Assembly (NCBI RefSeq): GCF_004323635.1
Contig: NZ_CP036515.1
Coordinates: 3,845,501-3,909,500 of the forward strand
Source: Lichenihabitans psoromatis
GTDB taxonomy: Bacteria > Pseudomonadota > Alphaproteobacteria > Rhizobiales > Beijerinckiaceae
Reading direction: 5' to 3'
DNA length: 64,000 nt
Below, piece by piece: positions 49,828 through 60,059 of the stretch. Each line of letters opens with the position of its first letter. The first letter of the stretch is position 1. Both the position numbers and the translations under genes were made by a program. The notes below the pieces were generated by a model that was given only the letters and a program-made list of their open reading frames with translations, made no database searches and was not told the origin of the DNA.

Positions 49828-50959
49828 GCCGACTCGCTGCAACAGTCAGCGACGACACAGCCTTCGGCTGAAGCCAGCAGCGATGGAGAACGGCTGCCCC
49901 GAGCACGACCATCGCAAAAGCCTGATGTGCGAGGGCCGCATCGAGCGGGACCGCCCACACGAGTGTGGTGATGCCGATCACCGCCTGACACGCGATCAGG
50001 AGCGCCAGTGCAAGTGCGGTGCGCGATGCGGGTTGACCCGGCAATGTGCGCGCGCAATCGACGGCGTGACCCACGGCCGCGATCAAGAGAAGGTAGGCCA
50101 TGAGGCGATGATCGAATTGTGCCGTGGTCGCGTTCTCGAAGATGTTCCGCCAGAGCGGCGACTGAAACCATAATTCGCTCGAGGGCGGAACGAGGTGGTC
50201 GCCCATTAATGGCCAGCTATTATAGATTTTCCCAGCCCGCAGGCCCGCAACGAGGGCGCCGAGACCAATCTGCACGAAAACGAGCCCGATCAGGACAGTC
50301 GCGCTGCGACGAATCCGATCCGGCACGAGGCTCGACGAGGACGACGTCCGCAAGCTTTCCGCGAACCAGACCGAGAGCGCCAAAGTGACGGACGCGACGA
50401 GAAGGTGCAGCGCCAAGAGATATTGAGAGACCTCGGTTCGATCGACGAGGCCGGATTTGACCATCAACCAGCCAATGACGCCTTGCATGCCACCAAGCGC
50501 CAACAAGCCGACGAGCTTGATCTTGAGGTTGCGGGTCAGAGCGCCCGTGAGCCAGAAATAAGCCAGCGGCAAAGCCACGGCAAAGCCAATGATCCGGCCG
50601 AGCAACCGATGCGACCATTCCCAATAGAAGATCGACTTGAAGCCCTCGACATCCATGTCGGGAAACACGCGGGCATATTGCGGGATCGTCTTGTAGCGCT
50701 CGAACTCCGCTTGCCACGCGTCGGCCGTGAGCGGCGGAATGATGCCGCTGATCGGCTTCCACTCGGTGATCGAAAGCCCAGATTCGGTCAGCCGGGTGGC
50801 TCCTCCGACCACGACCATCAGCAAGATCAAAAGCGCGACGAACCACAGCCAGGCGCGCACCTGACCGAGGCGGCCGGATTGCGAGACGGACCTGATGGCC
50901 TGATGTCCGTCTGCCGGACGACCAAGCGAGGCACCATCAAGAGTCGTACGTGTAGACAT
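49799..50959 (-). CDS. ctaA: Heme A synthase
   Basis: Oxidises heme O to heme A for cytochrome aa3 oxidase. 386 residues from ATG 50959, with eight predicted transmembrane helices and the conserved histidines in EWSHRLLGRIIGF and DHRLMAYLL. TRLTESGLSITEWKPISG near residue 65 is diagnostic of CtaA. The frame upstream to 51124 is not conserved. It is divergent from the DUF2842 gene and uses heme products (hemB lies 24 kb away). Confidence 0.95.
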   Translation of the reverse strand: MSTRTTLDGASLGRPADGHQAIRSVSQSGRLGQVRAWLWFVALLILLMVVVGGATRLTESGLSITEWKPISGIIPPLTADAWQAEFERYKTIPQYARVFPDMDVEGFKSIFYWEWSHRLLGRIIGFAVALPLAYFWLTGALTRNLKIKLVGLLALGGMQGVIGWLMVKSGLVDRTEVSQYLLALHLLVASVTLALSVWFAESLRTSSSSSLVPDRIRRSATVLIGLVFVQIGLGALVAGLRAGKIYNSWPLMGDHLVPPSSELWFQSPLWRNIFENATTAQFDHRLMAYLLLIAAVGHAVDCARTLPGQPASRTALALALLIACQAVIGITTLVWAVPLDAALAHQAFAMVVLGAAVLHRCWLQPKAVSSLTVAASRPSLSRRAAA

Positions 50960-51083
50960 TCGGCCAAACACCTGTTTTGTCACGCTGCGCGAGAACAAGA
51001 AACGTCTAGGCTGACGTGCATCGCCGGTCCAGACGCGACCCTGTCGCATCGAGCAAAGCACAAACAACCGCCGAGGACTGGAT

Positions 51084-51314
51084 ATGAGGAGACGCACTCG
51101 AAAATTCATCGGCGCCGGCGTCATGCTCGCATTTGTCGCGATCTATGCGGTCGTCGCGATGCTGGTTGCGCAGTCCGAGCCAGTCCATCGAGCCCCTGGG
51201 TGGGCGCAGGGGATCTTCTATGCCATTGTCGGGCTTGCATGGATCCTGCCGTTGATGCCGTTGATCCGCTGGATGGAACGCCCGGATCCCGACGAGGTCG
51301 TTTCCGCCTTGTGA
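51084..51314 (+). CDS. DUF2842 membrane protein
   Basis: 76-residue protein with two hydrophobic helices (about 10-28 and 43-60) around a short AQSEPVHRAPGWAQG loop; this matches the DUF2842 family found in Alphaproteobacteria. Function unknown. GAGGA lies before the ATG. Divergent from ctaA, its usual neighbour. Confidence 0.8.
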   Translation: MRRRTRKFIGAGVMLAFVAIYAVVAMLVAQSEPVHRAPGWAQGIFYAIVGLAWILPLMPLIRWMERPDPDEVVSAL

Positions 51315-51321
51315 CGCTAAG

Positions 51322-52374
51322 TCACGTGACGTCGATTCGTCGGCCACGGTTCCAAACCGCAAATGCGACACCCGACAGCAGAATGTCGAGGCACGCACCG
51401 CTCTGGTATCGACCATCGATCGAGACCCGAGGGAGCGCCATCGGATGCTTGGCATGGCCGGAATAGAGCAGCCCGGGCCGCGTCGTGACGCCACTGACAT
51501 AGCCTGCTTGCGCCGCGAGTGCGAAGTCGCGCGGCCCGGCTGAGGTGGGATCGCCGACCGGATAGGCGACATGCCGAACCGGCCGTCCCGTGTGCTCCTC
51601 GAGCATCTGCTTGGCTTGTCGCAATTCCTCGAGAACCTTGGCTTCGGCATGTTTAGCCAACATCGGATGCGTGACCGTATGGGACCCGATGGTGATCAGC
51701 GGATGCCGGGACAGTGCTTCGATTGCGGGCCAATCGAGGCATTCCCGCTCCACAAGCGTTCGCCCGTCCACGCCCGCGCGTCCGCATAGCTCGGCGATCG
51801 TCGATAATAATTGGTCCTCCGGCCCGCGCCGAAGCCGCCGAGAGATTGCCGCGAAGGCCTCCCGCTTCTCTGCCGTTCCGACGGCTGGTAGCTCGACGCG
51901 ATCCCCCCCGATGTCGACCTCGACACGATCGAGATGGCGGATCGCTTCTTCAAGTTCGAGCCACCAGAGCCGCGCGGTTCGGTCGGCAAAGCCGGTCGTC
52001 ACATAAACGGTGGCGGGCGCCTGATGACGGTCCAGGACCGGCAGAGCCCACTCGACATTGTCACGATAACCGTCGTCGAAAGTCAGAACCGCGACGGGTG
52101 GGCCGTCGCTCCGCTCGCGCAGAACCGCGATGGCCTCATCCATGGTGACGATGCGATAACCGGACTGCCGAAGCCGCAGGATCGTCGCCTCGAGAAAGGC
52201 GGGCGTGATCTCGAGCGCCTCGTTGGGCGCGAAGGTCTCCGGCCCGGTCGGTCGCACATGATGGAACATCACAATCGCGCCGACGCCGCGCGCCAGCGGC
52301 GCGGCGATGCGATGCAGGCCCAGCGCCGCGATCACATCGAAACCGCTACTGATCAAACGATGGCGCAGGCTCAT
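51322..52374 (-). CDS. Polysaccharide deacetylase (carbohydrate esterase 4)
   Basis: 350 residues from ATG 52374 (frame open to 52431). The NodB-like catalytic motifs are present: TFDDGY (98-103, metal/base Asp pair) and HTVTH (232-236). Opening IVMFHHVRP and KRRL-style linker fit CE4 enzymes that N-deacetylate polysaccharides. No signal peptide was seen, so it may act in the cytoplasm or at the inner membrane. It starts the polysaccharide group with the FemAB-like and Wzz-like genes. Confidence 0.85.
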   Translation of the reverse strand: MSLRHRLISSGFDVIAALGLHRIAAPLARGVGAIVMFHHVRPTGPETFAPNEALEITPAFLEATILRLRQSGYRIVTMDEAIAVLRERSDGPPVAVLTFDDGYRDNVEWALPVLDRHQAPATVYVTTGFADRTARLWWLELEEAIRHLDRVEVDIGGDRVELPAVGTAEKREAFAAISRRLRRGPEDQLLSTIAELCGRAGVDGRTLVERECLDWPAIEALSRHPLITIGSHTVTHPMLAKHAEAKVLEELRQAKQMLEEHTGRPVRHVAYPVGDPTSAGPRDFALAAQAGYVSGVTTRPGLLYSGHAKHPMALPRVSIDGRYQSGACLDILLSGVAFAVWNRGRRIDVT

Positions 52375-52503
52375 CCGACTTTCCGGCGCGAGAGGATGCC
52401 GCGACACACGGGACCATAGGCGTGAGCTCACGCCATCCGCACTCTACGCAAGAGGATATTGAGGTTTGATTGCTAAGGATGCGAGAGGGCTTCCGGAGCA
52501 CCG

Positions 52504-53685
52504 ATGCAAAGCGAGCGCGACGACGACGCAGAACGGCTCGCCGCGCATGTGGCACGGGTCACCGTCTTCGATGACCCCACGGCGGCCGCGGCCGAATGGG
52601 ACGCGCTACAGGCCATCTCGACCATCTCGCCCTATCAGACCAGAGCCTTTCTCACGGCTTGGTGCGAGACAGAGGGACGCGCCAATGCCACGACGCCCAT
52701 GATCGTGGTCGCCTATGACGACCGGGACCGCGCTATAGCGCTACTGCCACTCGGGCGAAGTCGCGTGAAGCTGCTCTGGGTCGCACGCTTTCTCGGCGGC
52801 AAACACGCGAACTACAATCTTGGCCTGTTCGACCCCTCCCTTGTGTGGAGACGCGAGCAGATCGGCGCCCTGCTCCGGCAGGCCGCAGCCTCGATCGAAC
52901 CATCGCTCGACGTCTACGGCTTTATCAATCAGCCGCTGACGTGGGACGGCACCCCCAATCCGCTGACGCTTCTGCCGTCGCAACCGAGCCCGAGTTTCAG
53001 CCATAGAGCCACTTTGAACGCCGACCCGGATCGGTTTTTCAACGACCAGCTTTCGGCGCGCTCTCGCAAAACGCTGCGGAGCAAGCGCACGGCCCTCGAA
53101 CGTCAAGGACCCGTCTCGACCTTAAGGGCACGCACGCCCGCCGAAATCGATGCGGTCCTGGCCGCCTATCTCGATCAGAAAAGCCGCAAATTCGCTGCGC
53201 TCGGGATTCGGGACGATGCGGGAAAGGCCGAGGCCCAAGCCTTTCTGCACCATGCCGCAGGACGCTCGAACAACCATCCCGCCAGTCTCGAATTGCACGC
53301 TCTGCTCTGCGGTGACCGGATTGTGGCCACCTTTGGCGGCCTCGGCCATGCCGGCCGTTTTTCGGGGCTGATCATGTCCTATGACGACGATCCGGCGACC
53401 GCGAAGACAAGCCCGGGCGACTTGCTACTCGTGCACGTTTTGGCCGAAAAATGCCGTGAGGGTTTCGCCAGCGTCGATCTCGGAATCGGAGAAGCCCGCT
53501 ATAAGGCAACCTATTGCCCGATCACCGACCCGTTGGTCGACGGCTTTGTGCCAGTCTCGATCCGTGGGCGGGTGTTCGTCTGGATCGACGCGTTCAGGCT
53601 CCATATCAAGCGCCGCATCAAACAATCCCCGCGCGTCTGGGCGCTGGCCCTCCGGCTTCGCAAGATCGCGCGTCGCGGCTCTTAA
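52504..53685 (+). CDS. GNAT-superfamily acyltransferase (CelD/FemAB-like, Acetyltransf_6)
   Basis: 393 residues. The C-terminal half carries the double GNAT/FemAB fold common in exopolysaccharide loci (CelD/BcsL type): RKFAALGIRDDAGKAEAQAFLHH and LHALLCGDRIVATFGGLGH, then DLGIGEARYKATYCPI. Such enzymes probably acylate a sugar nucleotide or polysaccharide intermediate. GGAG precedes the ATG. It is divergent from the deacetylase and convergent with the Wzz/ExoP-like gene, whose stop is eight bases away. Confidence 0.83.
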   Translation: MQSERDDDAERLAAHVARVTVFDDPTAAAAEWDALQAISTISPYQTRAFLTAWCETEGRANATTPMIVVAYDDRDRAIALLPLGRSRVKLLWVARFLGGKHANYNLGLFDPSLVWRREQIGALLRQAAASIEPSLDVYGFINQPLTWDGTPNPLTLLPSQPSPSFSHRATLNADPDRFFNDQLSARSRKTLRSKRTALERQGPVSTLRARTPAEIDAVLAAYLDQKSRKFAALGIRDDAGKAEAQAFLHHAAGRSNNHPASLELHALLCGDRIVATFGGLGHAGRFSGLIMSYDDDPATAKTSPGDLLLVHVLAEKCREGFASVDLGIGEARYKATYCPITDPLVDGFVPVSIRGRVFVWIDAFRLHIKRRIKQSPRVWALALRLRKIARRGS

Positions 53686-53692
53686 GGACTGT

Positions 53693-55888
53693 TCAGGCGG
53701 CGCTGCGAGCCGCCTGCCCGTCCAGCCCTGGCGCGGCGTCGAAGCCGATCACCTCGGCGACCCCGGCGGCGTAAAGGGCGGCACGGCTTGCATCGACATC
53801 CGACCGCGGCGCTTCGGGGGAAAAGAGCAGCACCGCGAGATCTGTTGGATCGGCGCGTCGGAGCATCTCGGTCGACACGCGCGGCACGGGAACCGCGAGC
53901 ACCACATGATCGTAGGTCTCCGCGAGAGCATCGACGACCATGTCGAAGCCCTCGGCATTGCCTTCCAGTTGCCCCCGCCCAAGCGGAACGATGTGCAATC
54001 GCGACAGGGGATCACGATGGATCACTTCAGCGAAAGTCGTGGCGCCAACGAGCAGATCCTTGAGCCCAAGAACCGGGCCCCGCGCGGCGAGATCGTCCGC
54101 GCTTCGCATCAAGGCACGGTCCAGCCCACCGGGGACGGCACCACAATCGACCAGGATCACGCGATCCTGCCGAGCAAGCGCGCGCGCGAACGACAGGGCG
54201 ACAGGCAGAACTGCGATCTCCGGATCGGCGCCGGCGATCACGACCCGCACCGCGCCATGCAGTTTGCGGCGCTGATGAATATCCTCGACCACGGCCTCGA
54301 ATTGCCCGTCACCCCTGCGATCCCCCGTGGGGGTGCGCGCGAACGGGGCACCGGGCTCGACCGCCTGTGCCGACAAACCGCGGGGACGCCTCGATCGAGG
54401 ATCGACGAAGGCATCGTCGCTAAACTCCGGATTGCCGCTGACCGGCACCGGCATTGATCCTGGCGACGTGTCACGCAGGAACGCACGACCCGAGAGCAAT
54501 TCCCGAGCAATGATCAGACCGATCGACAGCAGCAAGCCCGCAAGCGTGAAAATCGCGATCATAGGACCTTTCTTCGGGAACGACGGGACTTCGGGCGCCA
54601 CCGCGCGCGAGATGATCCGCGCATCCGCCGGCGTCGAGGCGGCACTCTCGCGGGCCAGAGCCTCCTGATATTTCTGCGTGTTAAACTCGAGCTGATCTTT
54701 CAGGAGACGCGCTTGCGATTCGAGATCGCGCAAAGCCACTTCGTCGCTCCCGGCCACGCTGGCGGTCTTTTTCTGCGTGTCGAGAGCGGTTTGAAGATTG
54801 ACGACCCGGCTCGCCGCGATGCGAGCCTCGTTCTCCAGCGTCCGAACGGTTCTCTCGCCTTCAAGGCGCAGTTGCTGGTCGAGATCCGCCAGTTGGGCGC
54901 TCATTTCCTGCATCCGCGGATGGCCGGGCAACAAAGTGCGGCCTTGCTGGGCGATCTGCGCCTTGAGGGTAATGCGTTGATCGGAGATCCGGCGGATCAG
55001 GTCATTATTGGCGACATCCGGTACATCGCCGACGCGGTTGGCACGGATCATGTCCCGCAACAGCTTTGCCTTGGCTTGCGCGTCCGCCTCGGCGCTCCGC
55101 GCCTGCGCCAGTTGCGTGTTGATGTCAGTCAACTGCTGGGCCGTGATCGTCGTATTATTCGATCCGATCAGCAGGCCGTTGCCGGCGCGATAGGTCTGGG
55201 CCTTCGTTTCTGCCGCAGCCGCCCGCACCCGCAAATCGGCGATCAACGACGCCAGAGACGCGGCCGCCGTCCGGGCCGCGTCACGCTTCGTGCTCGACTG
55301 GAGGTTGATGTAGAGATCGGAAATCGTGTTCGCGGCCTTGGCGGCCAGATCGGGATTTTGCGACGTAAACTGGACGCTCAGCACCCGAGACTTGATCACC
55401 GGATAGACATTCAGCTTGTCGTAATACGAGGTCAGGATGCGCTCATCGGAGCTGACCCGCATCGGGTCCCGCTCGAGCCCGAGAAAAACCGCCGCGCGGG
55501 ACAGCACGCCGAGACCGTTGGCCAGCGGATCGAATTCAGGATTGCCCTTGAGGTCGAGAGCCGTGATGGCGTCCCGCGCGATATCTCGCGACGAGATGAG
55601 TTGCACCTGGCTCTGCACCGCCTCGTCGTCCGGCAATTGTGCCGTTTCCCGCTCGCCGCGGTCAGGCCGCGTGAAGAAGTTCTCGCCATTCTCGATGAGA
55701 ATTTTCGACTCGGCGGTGTAGCGCGGCTTCACCAGATTGACGCCGATGATCGAGGCGATGAAACAGAACGCGACGGGGCCGATGACCCATAATTTGCGGC
55801 GCGCGATCGTGCGACCGATCGACGACAGGTCGAGTTCGCGTCGGAACTCGGCGTCTCGCTGAAGGTCGTCCTCGCTCTCAATCCGCAT
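53693..55888 (-). CDS. Wzz/ExoP-like polysaccharide co-polymerase with a degenerate tyrosine-kinase domain
   Basis: 731 residues from ATG 55888, chosen because GGAG lies five bases before it; ATG 55942 is the first in the open frame. An N-terminal transmembrane helix (~32-52) and a coiled-coil periplasmic region (~60-430) with a second helix near 440 form the Wzz/GNVR part that sets polymer length. The cytoplasmic C-terminus resembles BY-kinases but lacks a Walker A GK[ST] (reads ADPEIAVLPVAL) and a C-terminal Tyr cluster; Walker A' reads VDCGAVPGG. It should not autophosphorylate. Confidence 0.85.
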   Translation of the reverse strand: MRIESEDDLQRDAEFRRELDLSSIGRTIARRKLWVIGPVAFCFIASIIGVNLVKPRYTAESKILIENGENFFTRPDRGERETAQLPDDEAVQSQVQLISSRDIARDAITALDLKGNPEFDPLANGLGVLSRAAVFLGLERDPMRVSSDERILTSYYDKLNVYPVIKSRVLSVQFTSQNPDLAAKAANTISDLYINLQSSTKRDAARTAAASLASLIADLRVRAAAAETKAQTYRAGNGLLIGSNNTTITAQQLTDINTQLAQARSAEADAQAKAKLLRDMIRANRVGDVPDVANNDLIRRISDQRITLKAQIAQQGRTLLPGHPRMQEMSAQLADLDQQLRLEGERTVRTLENEARIAASRVVNLQTALDTQKKTASVAGSDEVALRDLESQARLLKDQLEFNTQKYQEALARESAASTPADARIISRAVAPEVPSFPKKGPMIAIFTLAGLLLSIGLIIARELLSGRAFLRDTSPGSMPVPVSGNPEFSDDAFVDPRSRRPRGLSAQAVEPGAPFARTPTGDRRGDGQFEAVVEDIHQRRKLHGAVRVVIAGADPEIAVLPVALSFARALARQDRVILVDCGAVPGGLDRALMRSADDLAARGPVLGLKDLLVGATTFAEVIHRDPLSRLHIVPLGRGQLEGNAEGFDMVVDALAETYDHVVLAVPVPRVSTEMLRRADPTDLAVLLFSPEAPRSDVDASRAALYAAGVAEVIGFDAAPGLDGQAARSAA

Positions 55889-56072
55889 GACCACTCCGAC
55901 GCGACCGACCTCTCGAGGCCTTGCGGTCGGCGGCATCGACATTCTGTCGAATCCAGACGGACCACTCAGCTTATGGATCGATTAGACGGGATGGAGATTG
56001 AGGCTCCATTAACCGTAAGCGGATTTTTTCGCGATTTTGAGAGTCTTTTTCGAAGCTTGCGGCGTGAAAGCG

Positions 56073-57272
56073 TCAGAGCGCGCCAATGTGGCGCAGAATG
56101 ACCGAGGCGGCGCACTCGCTCGGGACTTCGCCGGACTCAAGGCTCATCAGCGCGTCCAGGCGCCGCATCGCATCCGTTTGAGCTTGCCGCGTAGGCGTCT
56201 CGCGGAGCAAAGGCAGCAGCGCCGCCGCGAGACGCTCCGGCGTGCAGGCATCCCCAATGAATTCTGGGATATCGAGGCTGCCGGTCACGAGATTGGGCAG
56301 CACGATCGACGGCACCTTGATGAGAAACCGCAGCCGCATCTCGACCGGCGTGACCCGATAGGCAACGACAGTTGGTACGCCCGCCAAGGCGAGTTCGAGC
56401 GTCACCGTGCCGGACGCAGCAAGCGCCACTCTTGCGCGCCGGAATGCCGCGAGCTTCTCGGCCTCACCCCGAAGGATGCGGACCTGAACCGGCCAAGCAG
56501 CCGCGCGGGCCTCGATCTCGGCAGCCAGATGGTCGACGGCCGGCAGCACCACCTCGAGCGGTCCGTAAGACGCTTGCAAACGTTCCAGCGCCCCGCCGAA
56601 ATCATCCATCAGGCGGCGGATTTCGGAATGACGCGACCCCGGCAGAACCACGACGACGGGAGGCTCCTCGCGGCGGCGATCCACATCCTGCGGCAAGGGA
56701 CGAAACTCGTCGATCCGCTCGATCAGCGGGTGGCCCACATAGGTGCAGGTCGGCCCGCCGAGACGGGCATGAGCGGCCGGTTCGAACGGTAGAAGTGCGA
56801 GCACGTGATCGACATAGGCCCGCATGGCCTTTGCACGCCCCGTTCGCCAGGCCCAAACCGTGGGGCTGACATAGTCGATCACGGGAATGCCCGGCAGGCG
56901 CCGGCGCACGCGGCGGGCGACACGATGCGTGAAATCCGGGCTGTCGATGATGATCAACGCGTCGGGTTTGAACGCCACCGCGGCGGCGGCGGTCTCGGAT
57001 ATGCGGCGTAGCACGGTCGGCAGACGTTTAATGACCGGCAGAATGCCCATAACCGCGATATCGGTTAGGGGAAACAGCGACCGAAGCCCTTCGGCCTCCA
57101 TGCGATCGCCGCCGACCCCCGCAAATGCGAGAGGCCGGGGCGAGAGACGACGCAAAGCCCGCATCAGCTTAAAGCCGAGTTGATCTCCGGAATGCTCCCC
57201 CGCCACGATAAAGAGCCGCAGCGGTGTTTCACGCCGGTCTGACGCACCGCCGACGGCGCGCGGGGGCTTCAA
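56073..57272 (-). CDS. lpxB: Lipid-A-disaccharide synthase
   Basis: Joins UDP-2,3-diacylglucosamine and lipid X (2,3-diacylglucosamine-1-phosphate) to the lipid A disaccharide. 399 residues. GEHSGD near the N-terminus and the glycosyltransferase GT19 core identify it. ATG 57272 overlaps the lpxA stop by four bases. In most Alphaproteobacteria lpxI lies between lpxA and lpxB; here there is no room, so the UDP-DAG pyrophosphatase must be encoded elsewhere. Confidence 0.95.
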   Translation of the reverse strand: MKPPRAVGGASDRRETPLRLFIVAGEHSGDQLGFKLMRALRRLSPRPLAFAGVGGDRMEAEGLRSLFPLTDIAVMGILPVIKRLPTVLRRISETAAAAVAFKPDALIIIDSPDFTHRVARRVRRRLPGIPVIDYVSPTVWAWRTGRAKAMRAYVDHVLALLPFEPAAHARLGGPTCTYVGHPLIERIDEFRPLPQDVDRRREEPPVVVVLPGSRHSEIRRLMDDFGGALERLQASYGPLEVVLPAVDHLAAEIEARAAAWPVQVRILRGEAEKLAAFRRARVALAASGTVTLELALAGVPTVVAYRVTPVEMRLRFLIKVPSIVLPNLVTGSLDIPEFIGDACTPERLAAALLPLLRETPTRQAQTDAMRRLDALMSLESGEVPSECAASVILRHIGAL

Positions 57273-58108
57273 CCCGCCACGTCCTTGACCTCGCGCGGGA
57301 CGCAGATCGCGCGATCGGCTCCATTGCGGATGAAATCGAGAATTTCATGCACTTCGACGTGGGTCGAAAACTCGCCCGCCACATCTTCGACCCGCTCTTT
57401 TAGGGTTCCTTCCGCCGCAAAAAGAAGACGGTAGGCCCGCCGAAGATCGTGGATCTGCTCGCGCGTGAAGCCGCGACGCTTCAGCCCGATGAGATTGAGA
57501 CCGGCCAGATGCGCGCGATTACCGAGCGCCATGCCATAGGGAATCACATCATTTTCGACCCCTGCGAGACCGCCGACGAAAGCATGCGGGCCTATGCGGA
57601 CGAATTGGTGGACGGCTGCGCCGCCGCCTAGGATGACGAAATCACCAACGCGGCAATGGCCGGCCAACATCACATTGTTGGAGAAGATGACATCGCTGCC
57701 GACCCGGCAATCATGGGCCACATGGGCATTGGCCAGGAATGTGCTGCGATCACCGACTGAGGTTAGCATACCGCCCGACCCCGTGCCGGGGTTCATGGTG
57801 ACGCCTTCGCGGATCAGACAATCCGACCCAATGTCGAGTCGCGACAATTCTCCCCGATATTTGAGATCCTGCGGCTCGTGACCGATCGAACTGAAGGGGA
57901 AGATGCGCGTCCGCGCTCCGATCGACGTGCGACCGGCAACGGCCACATGGGACACGAGTTGGACCTCGTCCCCGAGTTCGACATCGGCGCCGATGGTGCA
58001 GAATGGCCCGATCGACACATTTCGGCCGATGACGGCACCTGGCTCGACGACCGCAAGGGGATGAACCCCGACCTCACGAGCCGCCACTGACCTCTCGAGG
58101 GCCGTCAA
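57269..58108 (-). CDS. lpxA: UDP-N-acetylglucosamine acyltransferase
   Basis: First step of lipid A synthesis, moving a hydroxyacyl chain from ACP to the UDP-GlcNAc 3-OH. 279 residues forming a left-handed beta helix of hexapeptide repeats ([26 protein letters not shown] and onward), with the catalytic His in the NAHVAHDC block. Overlaps fabZ upstream and lpxB downstream by four bases each, so the three are co-translated. Confidence 0.96.
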   Translation of the reverse strand: MTALERSVAAREVGVHPLAVVEPGAVIGRNVSIGPFCTIGADVELGDEVQLVSHVAVAGRTSIGARTRIFPFSSIGHEPQDLKYRGELSRLDIGSDCLIREGVTMNPGTGSGGMLTSVGDRSTFLANAHVAHDCRVGSDVIFSNNVMLAGHCRVGDFVILGGGAAVHQFVRIGPHAFVGGLAGVENDVIPYGMALGNRAHLAGLNLIGLKRRGFTREQIHDLRRAYRLLFAAEGTLKERVEDVAGEFSTHVEVHEILDFIRNGADRAICVPREVKDVAG

Positions 58109-58569
58109 TCCATCACCAGCATGGCGCTGACGAGAGCTTCGGCCACAAGCACGCCGTCGACCTTCGCCTCGCCCCTATACCACCACATATTGCGCCGATG
58201 CGCCGTTTTGGTGAGGTGATATTCGACGACGTCGCCCGGCACCACAGGCTTGCGAAACTTGGCTTTATCGATCGTCATGAAATAGACCAGCTTCGGTCGA
58301 GCAAGGCCCTTCGAATGAACGCAAAGCGCGCCGGCCGTCTGTGCCATACCCTCGATCAGCAAGATGCCAGGCATCACCGGCCGACCCGGAAAATGCCCCT
58401 GGAAATGCGGCTCGTTGATCGTGACGTTCTTGATCCCGACACAACTCTCGTCGCCCTTCATCTTGATGATCTTATCGACCAGCAAGAATGGATAACGATG
58501 GGGCAACGCTTCGAGCAATTGCTGAATATCAAGGGAATCAAGCGTTATCGGCAGCACCGTATCGTCCAT
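58105..58569 (-). CDS. fabZ: 3-hydroxyacyl-ACP dehydratase FabZ
   Basis: Dehydrates 3-hydroxyacyl-ACP in fatty acid synthesis, competing with LpxA for hydroxymyristoyl-ACP. 154 residues, hot-dog fold. Catalytic His59 and Glu74 in [16 protein letters not shown]. The lpxD-fabZ-lpxA order is the usual one. A 158-base gap separates it from lpxD. Confidence 0.97.
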   Translation of the reverse strand: MDDTVLPITLDSLDIQQLLEALPHRYPFLLVDKIIKMKGDESCVGIKNVTINEPHFQGHFPGRPVMPGILLIEGMAQTAGALCVHSKGLARPKLVYFMTIDKAKFRKPVVPGDVVEYHLTKTAHRRNMWWYRGEAKVDGVLVAEALVSAMLVMD

Positions 58570-58727
58570 TCGGAATCCATCGATTGTGGCCTCGTGGTCG
58601 GCATGGGATAGCCGGGGCCGGCAAGAAAAAGAGCGCCATCAGCGCACGAAGTGCCCGCGAGGGCAATGACATAGACCAGCGATCACCTGTCAGGACACCC
58701 CAGCGGGAGGTGGAGCATCAAGGCCGA

Positions 58728-59804
58728 TCAGTTCTTCTCCTCGACCGGAGCGTTCGCGCCGGGCTTGTTCCATTCGCCGCGCGCCAAACGCTTGAGGATA
58801 GCGGTCTGTTTGAACAAATCCCGCACCGGCTGGGCCGGAGATCCAACCACGCGAGCGCCCGCTGGGACATCCGCCATGACCCCTGCCTGGGCACCGATTT
58901 GAGCACCCGTGCCGATCGTCAAATGGCCCGTCAGGCCCGCCTGCCCCCCGGTGACTGCAAAATCTCCGAGTGTCGTCGACCCGGAGATGCCACCTTGCGA
59001 GACGATCACGCAATGACGACCGATGACGACGTTGTGGGCGATCTGGACGAGATTATCGATCTTAGTGCCCTCTCCGATGATCGTATCGCGGTTCGATCCT
59101 CGATCGATCGCGGAATTTGCGCCGATCTCGACGTCATCCTGGATCACGACGCGGCCAATCTGCGGCACCTTCAGGTGTCCACGTGCGGACATCGCGAACC
59201 CAAACCCATCCTGCCCAATGCGAACGCCGGGATGAATAATGACCTGGTTGCCGATCAACGCATTCAAGATCGTCGATTGCGGGCCGATCGAGCAGGATCG
59301 CCCGATGCGCACATCCGGCCCGACGACGCTATTGGCGCCGATCGTCGTTCCCGATCCGATTTCCGCGCGCGGCCCGATGACCGCACCAGGGTCGATCGTG
59401 ACACCCGCTTCGATCCGTGCTTCGGGATGGATGAAAGCACCTGGGGAGATACCCTCCGTTCCGAAAATGGAGCTCGGCCGAAGGGCATCCGGGTAGAGTT
59501 TGGCCAAAATCACGGCAATGCTGCGGTACGGCTCGGTCGCGATCAGAGCGACGGTCCCGGCCGGCACGATGGCGGCGAATTTCGCTGGAACGAGACAAGC
59601 AGAAGCGCGGGTCGCGGCCACCATCGGGGCATAACGCGGATTATCGAGAAACGTCAGGGCTCCTGCGCCGGCCAGATCGAGAGGCGCCACGCTGGTAATG
59701 ACGGTCGAAAGCTCCGCCCCCGCGGGAGCGGTTGCGCCCGTCCATTCGACGATCTCCGCGAGCGTTGGTGTGCAAGCACGGCGGAAGAAGACCGGTGCGC
59801 TCAT
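58728..59804 (-). CDS. lpxD: UDP-3-O-acyl-glucosamine N-acyltransferase
   Basis: Adds the second hydroxyacyl chain to UDP-3-O-acylglucosamine. 358 residues from ATG 59804; the frame runs to 59906 without conserved sequence. The N-terminal uridine-binding domain (~1-105) leads into a hexapeptide-repeat helix with the catalytic histidine in [13 protein letters not shown] 278-base gap and a strong hairpin lie between it and bamA, so it may have a separate promoter. Confidence 0.95.
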   Translation of the reverse strand: MSAPVFFRRACTPTLAEIVEWTGATAPAGAELSTVITSVAPLDLAGAGALTFLDNPRYAPMVAATRASACLVPAKFAAIVPAGTVALIATEPYRSIAVILAKLYPDALRPSSIFGTEGISPGAFIHPEARIEAGVTIDPGAVIGPRAEIGSGTTIGANSVVGPDVRIGRSCSIGPQSTILNALIGNQVIIHPGVRIGQDGFGFAMSARGHLKVPQIGRVVIQDDVEIGANSAIDRGSNRDTIIGEGTKIDNLVQIAHNVVIGRHCVIVSQGGISGSTTLGDFAVTGGQAGLTGHLTIGTGAQIGAQAGVMADVPAGARVVGSPAQPVRDLFKQTAILKRLARGEWNKPGANAPVEEKN

Positions 59805-60027
59805 GTCGATGCCGTACCCATTCGTTGTGAGTTGCCCCGAGGGCATTCGTTTGAAGCCAAAAGGGGCTTCAGCCACCGCACCAAAGCAGCGGCTTGGTTG
59901 AACCACTTCGCTGCGTCAAGTCAAACATGCCCAGCCCTGAAGAGTGAAGTGGTCGACCCGAAGCCAAGGTTTTTCACGCGTCGTCTCGGTCCCAAGCACG
60001 CCGCTGAAGCAAGTCCTTTAAACGAGT

Positions 60028-60059
60028 GTGGGACCCCGGCCTTTCGGCCGAGGTCCCAC
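60028..60059 (-). terminator. Strong hairpin downstream of bamA
   Basis: GTGGGACC (60028-60035) pairs with GGTCCCAC (60052-60059); after one mismatch, CGGCC pairs with GGCCG around the loop TTTC. It is 24 bases after the bamA stop on the minus strand. Only a short T stretch follows, but the stem is the strongest seen in the window. Confidence 0.6.
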
